From: Chitinophagales bacterium
Lineage (GTDB): Bacteria > Bacteroidota > Bacteroidia > Chitinophagales > Saprospiraceae
DNA length: 64,000 nucleotides
Direction of reading: 5' to 3'
Assembly: GCA_013299105.1 (NCBI GenBank)
Contig: JAAFJY010000035.1
Location: forward strand, 23,433 to 87,432
The notes beneath the pieces are model-generated. The model saw only the letters and a program-made list of their open reading frames with translations, ran no database searches and was not told the DNA's origin. Position numbers and translations under genes: made by a program. The first letter of the stretch is position 1. The number at the start of each line of letters is the position of its first letter. Below are positions 1 to 8,593 of this stretch, one piece after another.

Positions 1-2
1 AC

Positions 3-2924
3 CAATTTATTCGCTTCGACTCGCGCTCGGAGGGTTTCCAACTGCCCTTTGACGCCATTTCGGACCTGGCCATTGGGCGCAACAATGAGCTCTTGTTGGC
101 TGGGCGGGACCACCTGGGCATTTTGCAAACGGATTACCACCAGTTGCAAACCATAAAAATCAACCCCCAAAACCTGTTGGCGCGTGAAGCGCGGATTCCT
201 TACAATCTTTTTCAGGATACCCAAGGCAACATCTGGATGGCGGTTTTTGACGAAAAAAAGAGCACGTCTTTGCTCCAACGCCAAGAAGTGGACGGCAAAA
301 TACGCACCCTGGCCGAGCTCAAAGGCAGTTACCCTCGTCGGCCCCTGATCCAGTACAAAGGCTACATTTGCTGTGGCGCGCAAGACAATGAGCTCTGGTT
401 GTTATCGGTGCATGAAGGTTTGGTCAAAAGAAAAATCAGCATTCCAACATTTGCTGGGCGCAAGAGCCGGGTGGTACAATTTCAAGCCACTGCAGAACGC
501 CTCTGGGTATTCATGTCGGATGGCAGGCTTTTTGCCCTCGAAAACCCTGATGAAGCCCTGATTGCCCATCCGGTCAACCGCATTTTGCCGCCGGGGCAGC
601 AATTCAACGCTTTTTTGGCCGAAAACGATGGCAACTTTTGGGTTTGTGGCGTAGGCCAACTGCTGCACTACAACACCAATACCAGAGAGCTGGTGGATTA
701 CAACCAAAAGGTTCGCATCCTGATCAAGTCCTTGCCCAATTACCGCCAAATTTACCGCGATCAAACGGGCGTGATCTGGGTAGCGAGCGATTATGGGGTG
801 GTAAAAATGGTCGAATCTGACCAGTTGTTCACAGGCTACCTCACCGATGGCAACGAAAACTGCGGCAACCGCCTGTGCAGCATTCGCGGCATGGCCGAGG
901 ACGAAGACGGGAAGATTTACATTTCTTATTACAGCTCGATTCATGTACTGGACCCCCGCACAAATTCCTTGCAGTTGTTGTTTCCAGACGAGCATTTTTT
1001 CTTTTACCCCTTTGGATTGTTGTGCCATCAAGGCAAGTTATATACGGGCAACGGCTTGCAAATTGACCTGAAAACCAAGAAGATCAGACGCCTGCTGAAA
1101 AACACCGACGAAGACTTGGGTGTGGTTTGCCTCGACAAGCAAGGCAACATCTGGTTTGGTTTTGACCATCGCCTGGTCCGATTTTCACCCAAAACCAACC
1201 AATTGCAAGCTTTTCGCGACCAATTTGGGGCTTGGAGTAAATACCGAGGTCAAATCAGTTACTTGCACCCCAGCCGCGATGGTCAGCACCTGTGGGTAGG
1301 TACCAATGACAATGGTTTGTACAAAATCAATTTGAAAAAGGGTGCCCCCACCCATTGGCAAACGGGCAACAGCCTTTTGACTTTGCCCAACGCTAGAGTA
1401 ACCAGTATTTATGAGGATAAAAATGGCTGGCTGTGGGTGGGCACTGCGGGAGGTTTGCAAAAAATCAAGGTCGCCCAGCCCCAATACCACCAGGTTTTTA
1501 CCAGCAAGGAAGGTTTGAGCAATGATTTTGTCAATGGCATTGTATCGGAGGGCGATACTTGTTTTTGGATCAGCACCGATTATGGTCTCAATCGACTGAG
1601 TACAGCCAGTCAAAATATTGAAAAATACTACGAATCAGATGGCTTGGCCCACAACGAGTTCAACCGGATGGCTTACCTGCGAGCGCGGGACGGGCGGATG
1701 TACTTTGGGGGATTGAATGGAGTCAATGCTTTTTACCCTGGACCCAAGCTTTGGAAACGAGAAAAAAAGACCTATCAAGTGCCCGTGTTGCTGACCAATT
1801 TTACCCATTACGACGGGACTGCCGACAGCATCATTGCTCAAAATGTGGGCCTCAACCGCCAACGGGCCGTGAGCCTGACCCACCGCGACCGCTATTTCAG
1901 CCTCAGTTTTGCCCAGGCCAATTACGACGAGCCCAACCACAACCTGTTCAGCTACATGCTCGAAGGTTACGACGAAAAATGGTCGCCATTGAGCCCTGAA
2001 AACACGGTACGGTACAATAACATTCCAGAGGGGCACTACCAGTTTTTGGTGCGGGGCTACCACGAAGGAGGGAATGACAAACCCAGCGAACTGGCGGTAG
2101 ATGTGTACATCGAACAGCCTTTTTACAAATCGCCCCGGTTCATTTTCATCGCTTTGTTGTTGGGTGTCCTTGGGGTGTATGGCTTTTTGCGCTACCGCAT
2201 TTGGACCATTCGCCGCACCGAACGCACCTTGGAAGGGCTGGTCAAAATCCGCACCAGGGAACTGGAAGACGAAAAACACAAATCGGAGCAGCTCCTGCTA
2301 AATATCCTGCCCGAAGAAACCGCCGAAGAACTGAAACAAAAAGGCAAGGCTGGGGCCAAACGCTACGAAAATGTAACGGTGATGTTCAGCGACTTCCAGG
2401 GTTTTTCGCTGATTGCCGAGCAAATGGACCCGGAAAAATTGGTGGAAGAAATCGACTTTTGCTTCCGAGCTTTCGACGAAATCATCGACCGCTACGATTT
2501 GGAGAAAATAAAAACCATCGGCGACGCCTACATGTGCATGGACAATGGCACCCAAGGGCCTGATGGTGCCGAAAGGGTGGTAAAGGCTGCCTTGGAAATC
2601 CAGACCTTCTTGGCCAAAACCGCCCAAGAGCGCTCGCTAATGGGCGGCAACTACTTCAAAGCCCGCATCGGTATCCATTCCGGACCCGTGGTGGCAGGGG
2701 TGGTAGGGGCTAAAAAATTTGCTTACGACATCTGGGGCGATACGGTCAACGTGGCTTCCCGCATGGAAAGTTTCGGCGAAGTGGGCAAGGTCAATGTGTC
2801 GAAGGATACCCTGGTTATGCTGAATGGGGAGTTTAAGTACGCGCAGCATGGTAGTTTTACGGATCGGGATAGCGATGTGATAGAGATGTTTTTTGTGGAG
2901 AGGGCGAAGGAAAGCCAAAAGTAA
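3..2924 (+). CDS. Beta-propeller/Y_Y_Y sensor fused to class III adenylate cyclase (5' end outside window)
   Basis: The reading frame is open to the left edge, so the start lies outside the window; the TTG at 93 is only the first internal start-like codon, and residue numbers here count from it. The N-terminal ~580 residues are propeller repeats of the two-component-regulator type (recurring G-x-x-W-x-G-T motifs). A Y_Y_Y domain (~590-670), one membrane helix (~681-703) and a signalling helix with the conserved LLLNILPEE motif (~735) follow. The C-terminal ~190 residues are a class III nucleotide cyclase: metal-binding Asp in MFSDFQGF, Lys807 in KIKTIGDAYM and Asp in YDIWGDTVNVASRM. The Lys/Asp pair is the substrate signature of adenylate rather than guanylate cyclases, and the transition-state Asn and Arg are present. 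It probably senses a periplasmic ligand and makes cAMP. The LuxR gene follows after 9 nt. Confidence 0.9.
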   Translation, partial: QFIRFDSRSEGFQLPFDAISDLAIGRNNELLLAGRDHLGILQTDYHQLQTIKINPQNLLAREARIPYNLFQDTQGNIWMAVFDEKKSTSLLQRQEVDGKIRTLAELKGSYPRRPLIQYKGYICCGAQDNELWLLSVHEGLVKRKISIPTFAGRKSRVVQFQATAERLWVFMSDGRLFALENPDEALIAHPVNRILPPGQQFNAFLAENDGNFWVCGVGQLLHYNTNTRELVDYNQKVRILIKSLPNYRQIYRDQTGVIWVASDYGVVKMVESDQLFTGYLTDGNENCGNRLCSIRGMAEDEDGKIYISYYSSIHVLDPRTNSLQLLFPDEHFFFYPFGLLCHQGKLYTGNGLQIDLKTKKIRRLLKNTDEDLGVVCLDKQGNIWFGFDHRLVRFSPKTNQLQAFRDQFGAWSKYRGQISYLHPSRDGQHLWVGTNDNGLYKINLKKGAPTHWQTGNSLLTLPNARVTSIYEDKNGWLWVGTAGGLQKIKVAQPQYHQVFTSKEGLSNDFVNGIVSEGDTCFWISTDYGLNRLSTASQNIEKYYESDGLAHNEFNRMAYLRARDGRMYFGGLNGVNAFYPGPKLWKREKKTYQVPVLLTNFTHYDGTADSIIAQNVGLNRQRAVSLTHRDRYFSLSFAQANYDEPNHNLFSYMLEGYDEKWSPLSPENTVRYNNIPEGHYQFLVRGYHEGGNDKPSELAVDVYIEQPFYKSPRFIFIALLLGVLGVYGFLRYRIWTIRRTERTLEGLVKIRTRELEDEKHKSEQLLLNILPEETAEELKQKGKAGAKRYENVTVMFSDFQGFSLIAEQMDPEKLVEEIDFCFRAFDEIIDRYDLEKIKTIGDAYMCMDNGTQGPDGAERVVKAALEIQTFLAKTAQERSLMGGNYFKARIGIHSGPVVAGVVGAKKFAYDIWGDTVNVASRMESFGEVGKVNVSKDTLVMLNGEFKYAQHGSFTDRDSDVIEMFFVERAKESQK

Positions 2925-2933
2925 AGGTAAGGC

Positions 2934-3704
2934 ATGCAAGAAATCAGCAAAATCCAGGAAATTGTATTCCAGTATTTCAATCAATGCAAATTTGATGAGG
3001 CTGACCTAGACTATTCGCTCGTGCCCAAACACATTGAGACATTGCGTATTTTGACCAATGTCAGCAACTCAGGAACACAAATTTTTGACTTGAATAGGAA
3101 ACAAAGCATCTTTTTTTCACCCAATTTCGGGAAGGTTTTGGGGTACACCGATACGGATTATGAAAGGCTCAACTACCAATTTTTTGAAAGTAAAATTCAC
3201 CACGAGGAGCAAAGGCAGTTGGCACTGAACGGGCTGGCTTCCCTGAAATTATTCAACACCCTTTCGAGCGACGAGAAACTCAACCATAAAGTAATCCATG
3301 AATACAAAATGCTGAATGCTGAAGGCAAGTACGTTCGGCTGGTTGAGCAATACCAGGTGCTGGAGTTGGACAAAAAAGGACAAATCTGGCTGATGCTGAG
3401 CATTGTGGACGTTTCGCCCAATCAGGAATCGGATGGCAGTGTAAAAAGCCAGGTATACAATTACAAAACTGGAAACATTATTCCAATGCCTAATGATGAA
3501 AAGCCCCAGTTGGAGCTGACCAAACGGGAATTGGAGGTCTTGAAATTGGTCAAGGAAGGTTACTTGAGCAAAGAAATTTCTGATAAGTTGTCCATCAGCG
3601 TGCACACCGTTAACACCCATCGTTACCGCTTTTTAGAAAAACTGGGGGCCAATAACTCCTTTGAAGCGGTGGTTTTTGCTTCAAAATATGGGCTTTTGAA
3701 CTGA
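2934..3704 (+). CDS. PAS-like domain LuxR-family transcriptional regulator
   Basis: A 256-residue protein. The N-terminal two thirds look like a PAS sensor (residues ~40-160: FSPNFGKVLGYT, then a PAC-like EYKMLNAEGKYVRLVEQY). The C-terminus is a LuxR/GerE helix-turn-helix (residues ~192-250: LTKRELEVLKLVKEG, then ISVHTVNTHRYRFLEKL). It probably binds DNA in response to a small ligand or partner. ATG at 2934 has a purine-rich AAAGGTAAGG just upstream. It starts 9 nt after the cyclase stop, so the two are likely cotranscribed and could form a signalling pair. There is no receiver domain, so phosphorylation control is not indicated. Confidence 0.88.
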   Translation: MQEISKIQEIVFQYFNQCKFDEADLDYSLVPKHIETLRILTNVSNSGTQIFDLNRKQSIFFSPNFGKVLGYTDTDYERLNYQFFESKIHHEEQRQLALNGLASLKLFNTLSSDEKLNHKVIHEYKMLNAEGKYVRLVEQYQVLELDKKGQIWLMLSIVDVSPNQESDGSVKSQVYNYKTGNIIPMPNDEKPQLELTKRELEVLKLVKEGYLSKEISDKLSISVHTVNTHRYRFLEKLGANNSFEAVVFASKYGLLN

Positions 3705-3793
3705 TCTACAGGGTTCAGTACTAATTTATCAGTATTGTGATGGTTGGAGAATGCGCAGACTTTTGCTGTCTCAAACATTCAAACACATCACAA

Positions 3794-6130
3794 ATGACTA
3801 GAAGTGCATGCTTTTTATTCCTTTTGCTTTTTGCCCAGCAGTTATACTCACAAGCAACCCAAACGATACGAGGCGTGGTTATTGACGAGGCGTCCAACCA
3901 GCCGATCTTTGCCGCCGCAGTGACCGTTCTCAACACCAATCCCGCCATTGGGGCCTACACCGATTCACTCGGTAATTTTACCATCTTAAAAGTGCCCGTT
4001 GGCCGTTACGACCTGCAAGTCAGCTACCTAGGGTATGAGACTAGCATTGTACGCGAAGTGACGGTCATTGCAGGAAAGCAAACTTTCTTGAGCATTTCCC
4101 TCAAAGAAAGTGTTGCCCAGTTAGCAGAAATGCTGGTCAAGCCCCGTGAGAACAAAGCATTGCCATTGAATAAGATGGCCACCTTGAGTACTAAAATGCT
4201 CAGCGTGGAGGAGGCCAAACGCTATGCGGGTGGTTTTGACGACCCTGCCAGACTGGCCTCTTCGATTGCCGGGGCATCCAGCAATAGTGGCGACAACGGA
4301 ATCATCATCAGGGGCAATGCGCCAAAGTTCATGCAGTGGAAAATGGAGGGCGTAGAAATCCCCAGTCCCAATCATTTTGGCGATTTGAACTACTTGGGGG
4401 GCGGGGTTTTGACCGCGCTCAGCAGCCAGATGTTGGCCAATTCTGATTTTTTTACCGGAGCTTTTCCTGCAGAGTACAGCAATGCCTTGTCAGGGGTTTT
4501 TGACATCGCCATGCGTACTGGAAACAACCAAAAACGGGAAAGCACACTGCAAGTAGGTCTCATTGGCTTAGAAAATGCCTCTGAAGGCCCCTTCAAAAAA
4601 GGTGGTCGCGCCTCTTACTTGTACAATTACCGTTATTCAACTTTGGCTTTATTGGAAGGCTTACTGCCAGAGGACGCCAACACGATCAAATACCAGGATT
4701 TATCATTCAAGTTGAACTTTCCTACCAAGAACGCTGGCACATTTTCAGTTTGGGGCATTAGTTTTATCGACAATGCCAGTTCAAAACCTAAAAAAGACAG
4801 CAAAGAATGGGAATATGAAGATGACAATGAAGACAACGTGATCAAGCAAAAAACCGGGGTATTGGGCCTTGGGCACAAGTATTTTTTCAACAACAGCACC
4901 TACTGGAAAACCACTTTGGCCGCTACCGTGAACGATGTAGATTGGACCGCGCAGAAACTCAATGCTGAATTGGCGCTGAAGCCTTTTAGCAAAATCACGA
5001 ACACCAACTCAAACCTGGTTTTGTCCACTTATGTCAACAAAAAATTCAACGCCAGGCATATCAATCGAACAGGGATAGTCCTGACTGGTATGCGGTATGA
5101 CATGCTCCTCAACAAGTCCCTCAAGTCAGGGGCCACCCCAACAGAAATTGTCAATGCAGATGGGGAAAGTCTGCTGGTGTCGGCATATAGCAGTTCTGCC
5201 ATTCAGCTTACCGATAAATTATTGATGAATGCAGGGGTAAATGGGCAGTTTTTTACCTTGAATGAGCGCTACACGGTCGAACCGAGATTGGGTTTTAAGT
5301 ATCAATTGTCAGAAAGGCAGTCTCTTGGCCTGGCCTATGGCCTGCACAGCCGCCTGGAAAGGTTGAATTATTACTTCAACAATGACCTTGCCACTGGCGA
5401 AAAAGCGGTGAACAAAAACCTCGATTTTTCCAAGGCTCACCATATTGTATTGGGGTATGATTGGAATATTTCTGAACTGGTACACCTCAAAATCGAGCCT
5501 TATTACCAGCAGCTCTATTCGATTCCGGTGATTCCAGACAGTTCTTTTTCCTTTATCAACCTGCAAAGCGATTTATTTTTTAGTGAAAAACTGGAAAATA
5601 CTGGGTTGGGCCGCAATTACGGTATCGACCTGATGTTGGAAAAATACATGTCGAAGGGGTTCTATTATTTGTTTTCTGGTTCGGTTTTCAATGCTGAATA
5701 TAGAGGAGGCGACCATGTTTGGCGCGACACCCGCTTCAATCGCAACTATGTTTTCAATGTTTTAGCAGGCAAGGAATGGCAAATTGGACAGAACAAGCAA
5801 AACTCCCTGAGCTTGAATATAAGGTTGAGCTACCAGGGAGGCAATCGCTACTCGCCAGTTGATGAAGCGGCATCAAGGCTGCGGAAAGAGGTGGTGTACG
5901 ATGAAAACCAGGCTTACTCGGTGCAGTCGGACCCCATGACAAACGTACATTTTACAGCCATCTACAAGCTCAACAAGCGAAACAGGTCCAGTGAAATTGC
6001 GCTGAAAATAATTAACCTGACTCAGCAAGCTGATTTTAGGGGGCACCTTTACAACTACCTGGAAAATAAGGTTGATCAGGAGTTGCCCGCCTTGCTGATC
6101 CCTAACTTGAGCTATAAGATTGAGTTTTAG
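3794..6130 (+). CDS. TonB-dependent receptor with carboxypeptidase-regulatory N-terminal domain
   Basis: The frame is open from GTG 3737, but ATG 3794 gives a standard signal peptide (TRSACFLFLLLFAQQLYSQ), so I place the start there (778 residues). After the signal comes a CarboxypepD_reg-like beta-sandwich (TIRGVVIDEASNQPI to FLSISLKES), then a plug domain (GDNGIIIRGNAPKFMQWKMEG) and a C-terminal beta-barrel ending LSYKIEF with a terminal Phe, as expected of an outer-membrane barrel. The family moves siderophores, glycans or peptides across the outer membrane using TonB energy. No SusD-like partner is adjacent, so the substrate is unknown. It follows the cyclase/LuxR pair in the same direction, about 90 nt downstream. 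Confidence 0.88.
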   Translation: MTRSACFLFLLLFAQQLYSQATQTIRGVVIDEASNQPIFAAAVTVLNTNPAIGAYTDSLGNFTILKVPVGRYDLQVSYLGYETSIVREVTVIAGKQTFLSISLKESVAQLAEMLVKPRENKALPLNKMATLSTKMLSVEEAKRYAGGFDDPARLASSIAGASSNSGDNGIIIRGNAPKFMQWKMEGVEIPSPNHFGDLNYLGGGVLTALSSQMLANSDFFTGAFPAEYSNALSGVFDIAMRTGNNQKRESTLQVGLIGLENASEGPFKKGGRASYLYNYRYSTLALLEGLLPEDANTIKYQDLSFKLNFPTKNAGTFSVWGISFIDNASSKPKKDSKEWEYEDDNEDNVIKQKTGVLGLGHKYFFNNSTYWKTTLAATVNDVDWTAQKLNAELALKPFSKITNTNSNLVLSTYVNKKFNARHINRTGIVLTGMRYDMLLNKSLKSGATPTEIVNADGESLLVSAYSSSAIQLTDKLLMNAGVNGQFFTLNERYTVEPRLGFKYQLSERQSLGLAYGLHSRLERLNYYFNNDLATGEKAVNKNLDFSKAHHIVLGYDWNISELVHLKIEPYYQQLYSIPVIPDSSFSFINLQSDLFFSEKLENTGLGRNYGIDLMLEKYMSKGFYYLFSGSVFNAEYRGGDHVWRDTRFNRNYVFNVLAGKEWQIGQNKQNSLSLNIRLSYQGGNRYSPVDEAASRLRKEVVYDENQAYSVQSDPMTNVHFTAIYKLNKRNRSSEIALKIINLTQQADFRGHLYNYLENKVDQELPALLIPNLSYKIEF

Positions 6131-6178
6131 GTGTTTTAAGCGCTTATGCATGTTCCCCCTTTTTGGTGGTTCCCGACT

Positions 6179-6214
6179 ATTTGGCATTGGGGGCGAAAGC
6201 CTCCAGCCAAATGG
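6179..6214. other. Stem-loop downstream of the TonB receptor gene
   Basis: ATTTGGC and GCCAAAT close an imperfect stem with an inner G-rich/C-rich helix and a GAAA loop. It lies about 50 bp after the receptor stop. No T-run follows, so it is not a clear intrinsic terminator; it may be a 3' end stabiliser. Confidence 0.3.
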
Positions 6215-6244
6215 TTTTAGGGCAGTGTTGAGAAATGGGCAGAT

Positions 6245-6405
6245 GACCTGATCACACCTACCCCAAACCCCCTCTCCCCAAAAATCCTGCGCCCAAGTCT
6301 GGTAAGTCAAGCCCGATAGATGTTACCCCATCGCTGAAAAAATCTTTGGGATCGGCCTAGATGTTCAAATGAGTAATCCAGCCTTCGAGCGTGACCTCAG
6401 TGCTG
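6245..6405 (-). pseudogene. Decayed 3' fragment of a GDSL/SGNH hydrolase gene (paralogous to the gene at 7798-8571)
   Basis: Read on the minus strand, this stretch aligns closely with the last ~50 codons of the intact GDSL gene that ends at 7798. Shared pieces include GCCCAAGTCTGGTAAGTCAA, CGCTGAAAAAATC and CAGCCTTCGAG in the same order and spacing. It encodes remnants of the block V region (ADPKDFFSDGV, LTYQTWAQD), but carries an in-frame TAG before ADPKDFF and a one-base insertion between SDGV and LTYQTW, so it cannot be translated as one frame. Homology fades at about 6400. It is a relic of a duplication or rearrangement that now flanks the GxxExxY/Rpn scar region on the opposite side from the intact gene. 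Confidence 0.75.
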
Positions 6406-6705
6406 TTAACTGCTCGACGGTGTAACCACCCTAGGCGTAAACGCACCAAATTTCTACAAAAAAGCGGGTACATATTCAAAGCCAGTTTTGGACTTTAAGG
6501 CAATTTCAAATTGATTCAAAAAATTGATTTACAAAATATTACAAAAGAGCATGTAGTGGTTTTATAGCAAATCCTAAGGGGACAAAAGTGGTTTTTTGTC
6601 CTTTCAGGGGTCAAATGTTGTGCTGATCTTTGGCTGGAATAAAAATGCGCCATAGAAGCCACTGATCTTTAATTCGGCAAATTTTATTCGTGTGTGTGAC
6701 TCTTG

Positions 6706-6799
6706 CCCCGCTTCGCGAGGCTATGCTAGGAACACGGATATAACGGATGAAACGGATGAACACGGATTTCCAGTGTGACGTTGACCACGATGTTGACCT
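6706..6799 (+). repeat. Left inverted repeat bracketing the GxxExxY gene
   Basis: A small GC hairpin (CCGCTTCGCGAGG) is followed by GGAACACGG, iterated ACGGATgaA units, CACGGATTTCC and a TGACGTTGACC tail. The same modules occur inverted at 7295-7375, after the gene. The two arms are about 80-90 bp with roughly 70% identity by eye. Confidence 0.75.
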
Positions 6800-6868
6800 C
6801 AAAAGCAAACCAAATCAAGCTTCGAAATGCTTTCTTTATTTTTTTACTAATTTCAACAAATAGCTAAC

Positions 6869-7252
6869 ATGTTACTTCACAGCAACATTTCAGATGAGAT
6901 CATTCACTCCTTTTACCATGTTTACAATGAACTTGGCTACGGTTTTCTTGAAAAAGTCTATCAAAAGGCATTGTTGCATGAATTACAATTGAGAGGTTGC
7001 ACCGCTCTTTCCCAACAACTTTGCCAGGTATATTACAAGGGATTGGTGATCGGAGAATACTATGCCGATATCTTGGTTCAAGATGCTATCATTTTGGAGC
7101 TGAAAGCTAGTGAAGCCATTATTAATGAGCACAAGATACAATTGCTCAATTACCTCAAAGCCACTAACATTGAAGTTGGTTTTGTATTAAATTTTGGAAA
7201 AAAACCGGAATTTGAGCGCATTATCCTCACTAATGACCGCAAAAGAAGATAA
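6869..7252 (+). CDS. GxxExxY family protein (PDDEXK-like nuclease fold)
   Basis: A 127-residue protein with the family signature G-x-x-E-x-x-Y at residues 25-31 (GFLEKVY). The downstream core YYADILVQDAIILELKA has Asp67 and the E-x-K pair (Glu77, Lys79) typical of PD-(D/E)XK nuclease folds, followed by a conserved QLLNYLKAT helix. Length is normal for the family, whose cellular role is not established. The gene sits alone between two inverted copies of an ACACGGATGAA-type repeat (6706-6799 and 7295-7375), which suggests that gene and repeats move as one cassette. ATG 6869 matches the usual start of the family; no clear Shine-Dalgarno sequence is present. Confidence 0.9.
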   Translation: MLLHSNISDEIIHSFYHVYNELGYGFLEKVYQKALLHELQLRGCTALSQQLCQVYYKGLVIGEYYADILVQDAIILELKASEAIINEHKIQLLNYLKATNIEVGFVLNFGKKPEFERIILTNDRKRR

Positions 7253-7294
7253 AAATGGAGTGAATTAATTGGCCATGGCCATTGGTTAGCGCAA

Positions 7295-7375
7295 GGTCAA
7301 CATCAAGTTAGCGATCAGTGTACATCCGTTTCATCCGTCTCATCCGTGTTCCAAATACCAGCCTGCGCAGCAGGC
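7295..7375 (-). repeat. Right inverted repeat bracketing the GxxExxY gene
   Basis: The order is inverted relative to the left arm: GGTCAACATC, ATCCGTTTCATCCGT, CATCCGTGTTCC, then the hairpin GCCTGCGCAGCAGGC. Its reverse complement aligns with 6706-6799, including the shared GGAACACGG and AACGGATGAAACGGATG blocks. Confidence 0.75.
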
Positions 7376-7386
7376 AAAAAAGCTAA

Positions 7387-7770
7387 CTGTGGCTCGGAAC
7401 TTTACTCAGAAAATTTCAAAAACAATTGTTAACTTTATCACGTTTACGCAACATGGAACTCATCGTCATAAATCAAATGGAAACCATGAATATCCACTAC
7501 GACATCGAAAAAGATGGTCTTTATCTTGAAGGCATCGAGAAAGGCATCGAGAAAGGTCGTGAAGAAGGCATCGAACTAGAAAAACGCAATTTTGTACACA
7601 ACCTCTGGTCCTTACAAGAGTTTTCTATTGAAAAAATGGCCTCAATGGTAGGACTGGATGAAGAACAATTGCTGATAACCCTACTTGACTTGTTACAAAC
7701 AGAAGAAAATACCTTGGAGGAGGCTTTGGCCATTATTGAACAATACCGACTTCGTTTTTCCGACAACTGA
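7387..7770 (+). pseudogene. C-terminal remnant of an Rpn-family (recombination-promoting nuclease / transposase-like) gene
   Basis: The frame is open from just after TAA 7384. It encodes LRKFQKQLLTLSRLRN, HYDIEKDGLYLEG, a charged G-I-E-K-G repeat, then FSIEKMASMVGLDEEQL. This matches the end of Rpn/PD-(D/E)XK transposase-like proteins, whose usual length is around 280-300 residues; the N-terminal nuclease domain is absent. The truncation point lies within 12 bp of the right arm of the GxxExxY cassette, so insertion of that cassette may have cut the gene. A protein could still start at TTG 7426 or ATG 7453, but no Shine-Dalgarno sequence supports this. It converges on the GDSL gene with 27 nt between stops. 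Confidence 0.65.
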
Positions 7771-7797
7771 TTTTTTGGGGAAATCAGCGCTCTAACA

Positions 7798-8571
7798 TCA
7801 ATTCACCACCTCCCCCATCACCCCAGTCCCCAAATCCCGTGCCCAAGTCTGGTAAGTCAATCCCGAAGGATGCACCCCGTCGCTGAAAAAATCAGCCGGA
7901 TCGGCTTGGATGGAATAACGCTTGATCCAGCCTTCGAGGGTGATGATTTCCGAACGGTAATAGACATTCGAGTGGTTCTTTACTTCCTCGGCCAGGGTTT
8001 TGCCCAATATTTCGACCAGATTGCCGATCACGAACTTGATGACGGGGGTGAACGCAGGGAAAAGTTTGATCGGTGGCATGTTGGCAAAAACAATGGGCGT
8101 GTCAGGGAATCGCAGCCGCAGTTCCTGAATCAAACTACGGATTTGGACTCGCCAGCGCCAGGGGCGATTGAGGGTAAATGCATCGTTTCCACCCAGACCA
8201 ATGACGATCAGGTCTGCTTGTTTTTCACTGATTTTGGAGACAATTTTGGTCTTCACCCGCTCAGCGGTATAGCCGCTGCGGGCATATACCCGCCAGTTTA
8301 CACTGCGTTTTAGCCCTTGGGCCAGGGTCTCGGCCAGGGTGCCGGAAAAACCTTCCTGGTGGGTGCTTACTCCCACGCCGGCAATGGTGCTTTCGCCCAG
8401 GCAAAGCAAGCTGAAGGGCTGGCAGAATTGTGGCTGTGCGATGCCTTGAGGGTCGGCAGCTTCGGGAAGGGTAGGCACTTCGCGGCGGATTCTTTTGCCC
8501 TGAAAATAGAGTAGGGGTAGGAGGGGAACGGCGGCGAGCGCCCCAAAAATGAAGCGAGTGTAAGTAGTCAT
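7798..8571 (-). CDS. SGNH/GDSL-family hydrolase with N-terminal membrane anchor
   Basis: The open frame extends to 8688 and overlaps the DUF763 gene; ATG 8571 (MTTYTRFIFG) is the sensible start, giving 257 residues and a hydrophobic anchor or signal at residues 7-23. SGNH blocks are visible: block I LCLGESTIAGVG with Ser61 as nucleophile (Glu60 replaces the usual Asp of GDS), block III GLGGNDAF (Asn129), and block V SDGVHPSG with Asp231 and His234. The family hydrolyses esters or thioesters of lipids or carbohydrates; the substrate is not inferable. It starts 22 nt after the DUF763 stop on the same strand, so the two are probably one transcription unit. A decayed copy of its 3' end lies at 6245-6405. 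Confidence 0.88.
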   Translation of the reverse strand: MTTYTRFIFGALAAVPLLPLLYFQGKRIRREVPTLPEAADPQGIAQPQFCQPFSLLCLGESTIAGVGVSTHQEGFSGTLAETLAQGLKRSVNWRVYARSGYTAERVKTKIVSKISEKQADLIVIGLGGNDAFTLNRPWRWRVQIRSLIQELRLRFPDTPIVFANMPPIKLFPAFTPVIKFVIGNLVEILGKTLAEEVKNHSNVYYRSEIITLEGWIKRYSIQADPADFFSDGVHPSGLTYQTWARDLGTGVMGEVVN

Positions 8572-8593
8572 TGTTTTGATCACGGATGTTCGT

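Noticed and set aside
6611..6808. 65-codon minus-strand frame over the left repeat arm
   Set aside because: It is translated repeat DNA (Phe-Ile-Arg iterations) with no start context.
7767..7787. Hairpin CTGATTT/AAATCAG between the converging Rpn remnant and GDSL gene
   Set aside because: Only 7 AT-rich pairs overlapping a stop codon, too weak to call a terminator with confidence.
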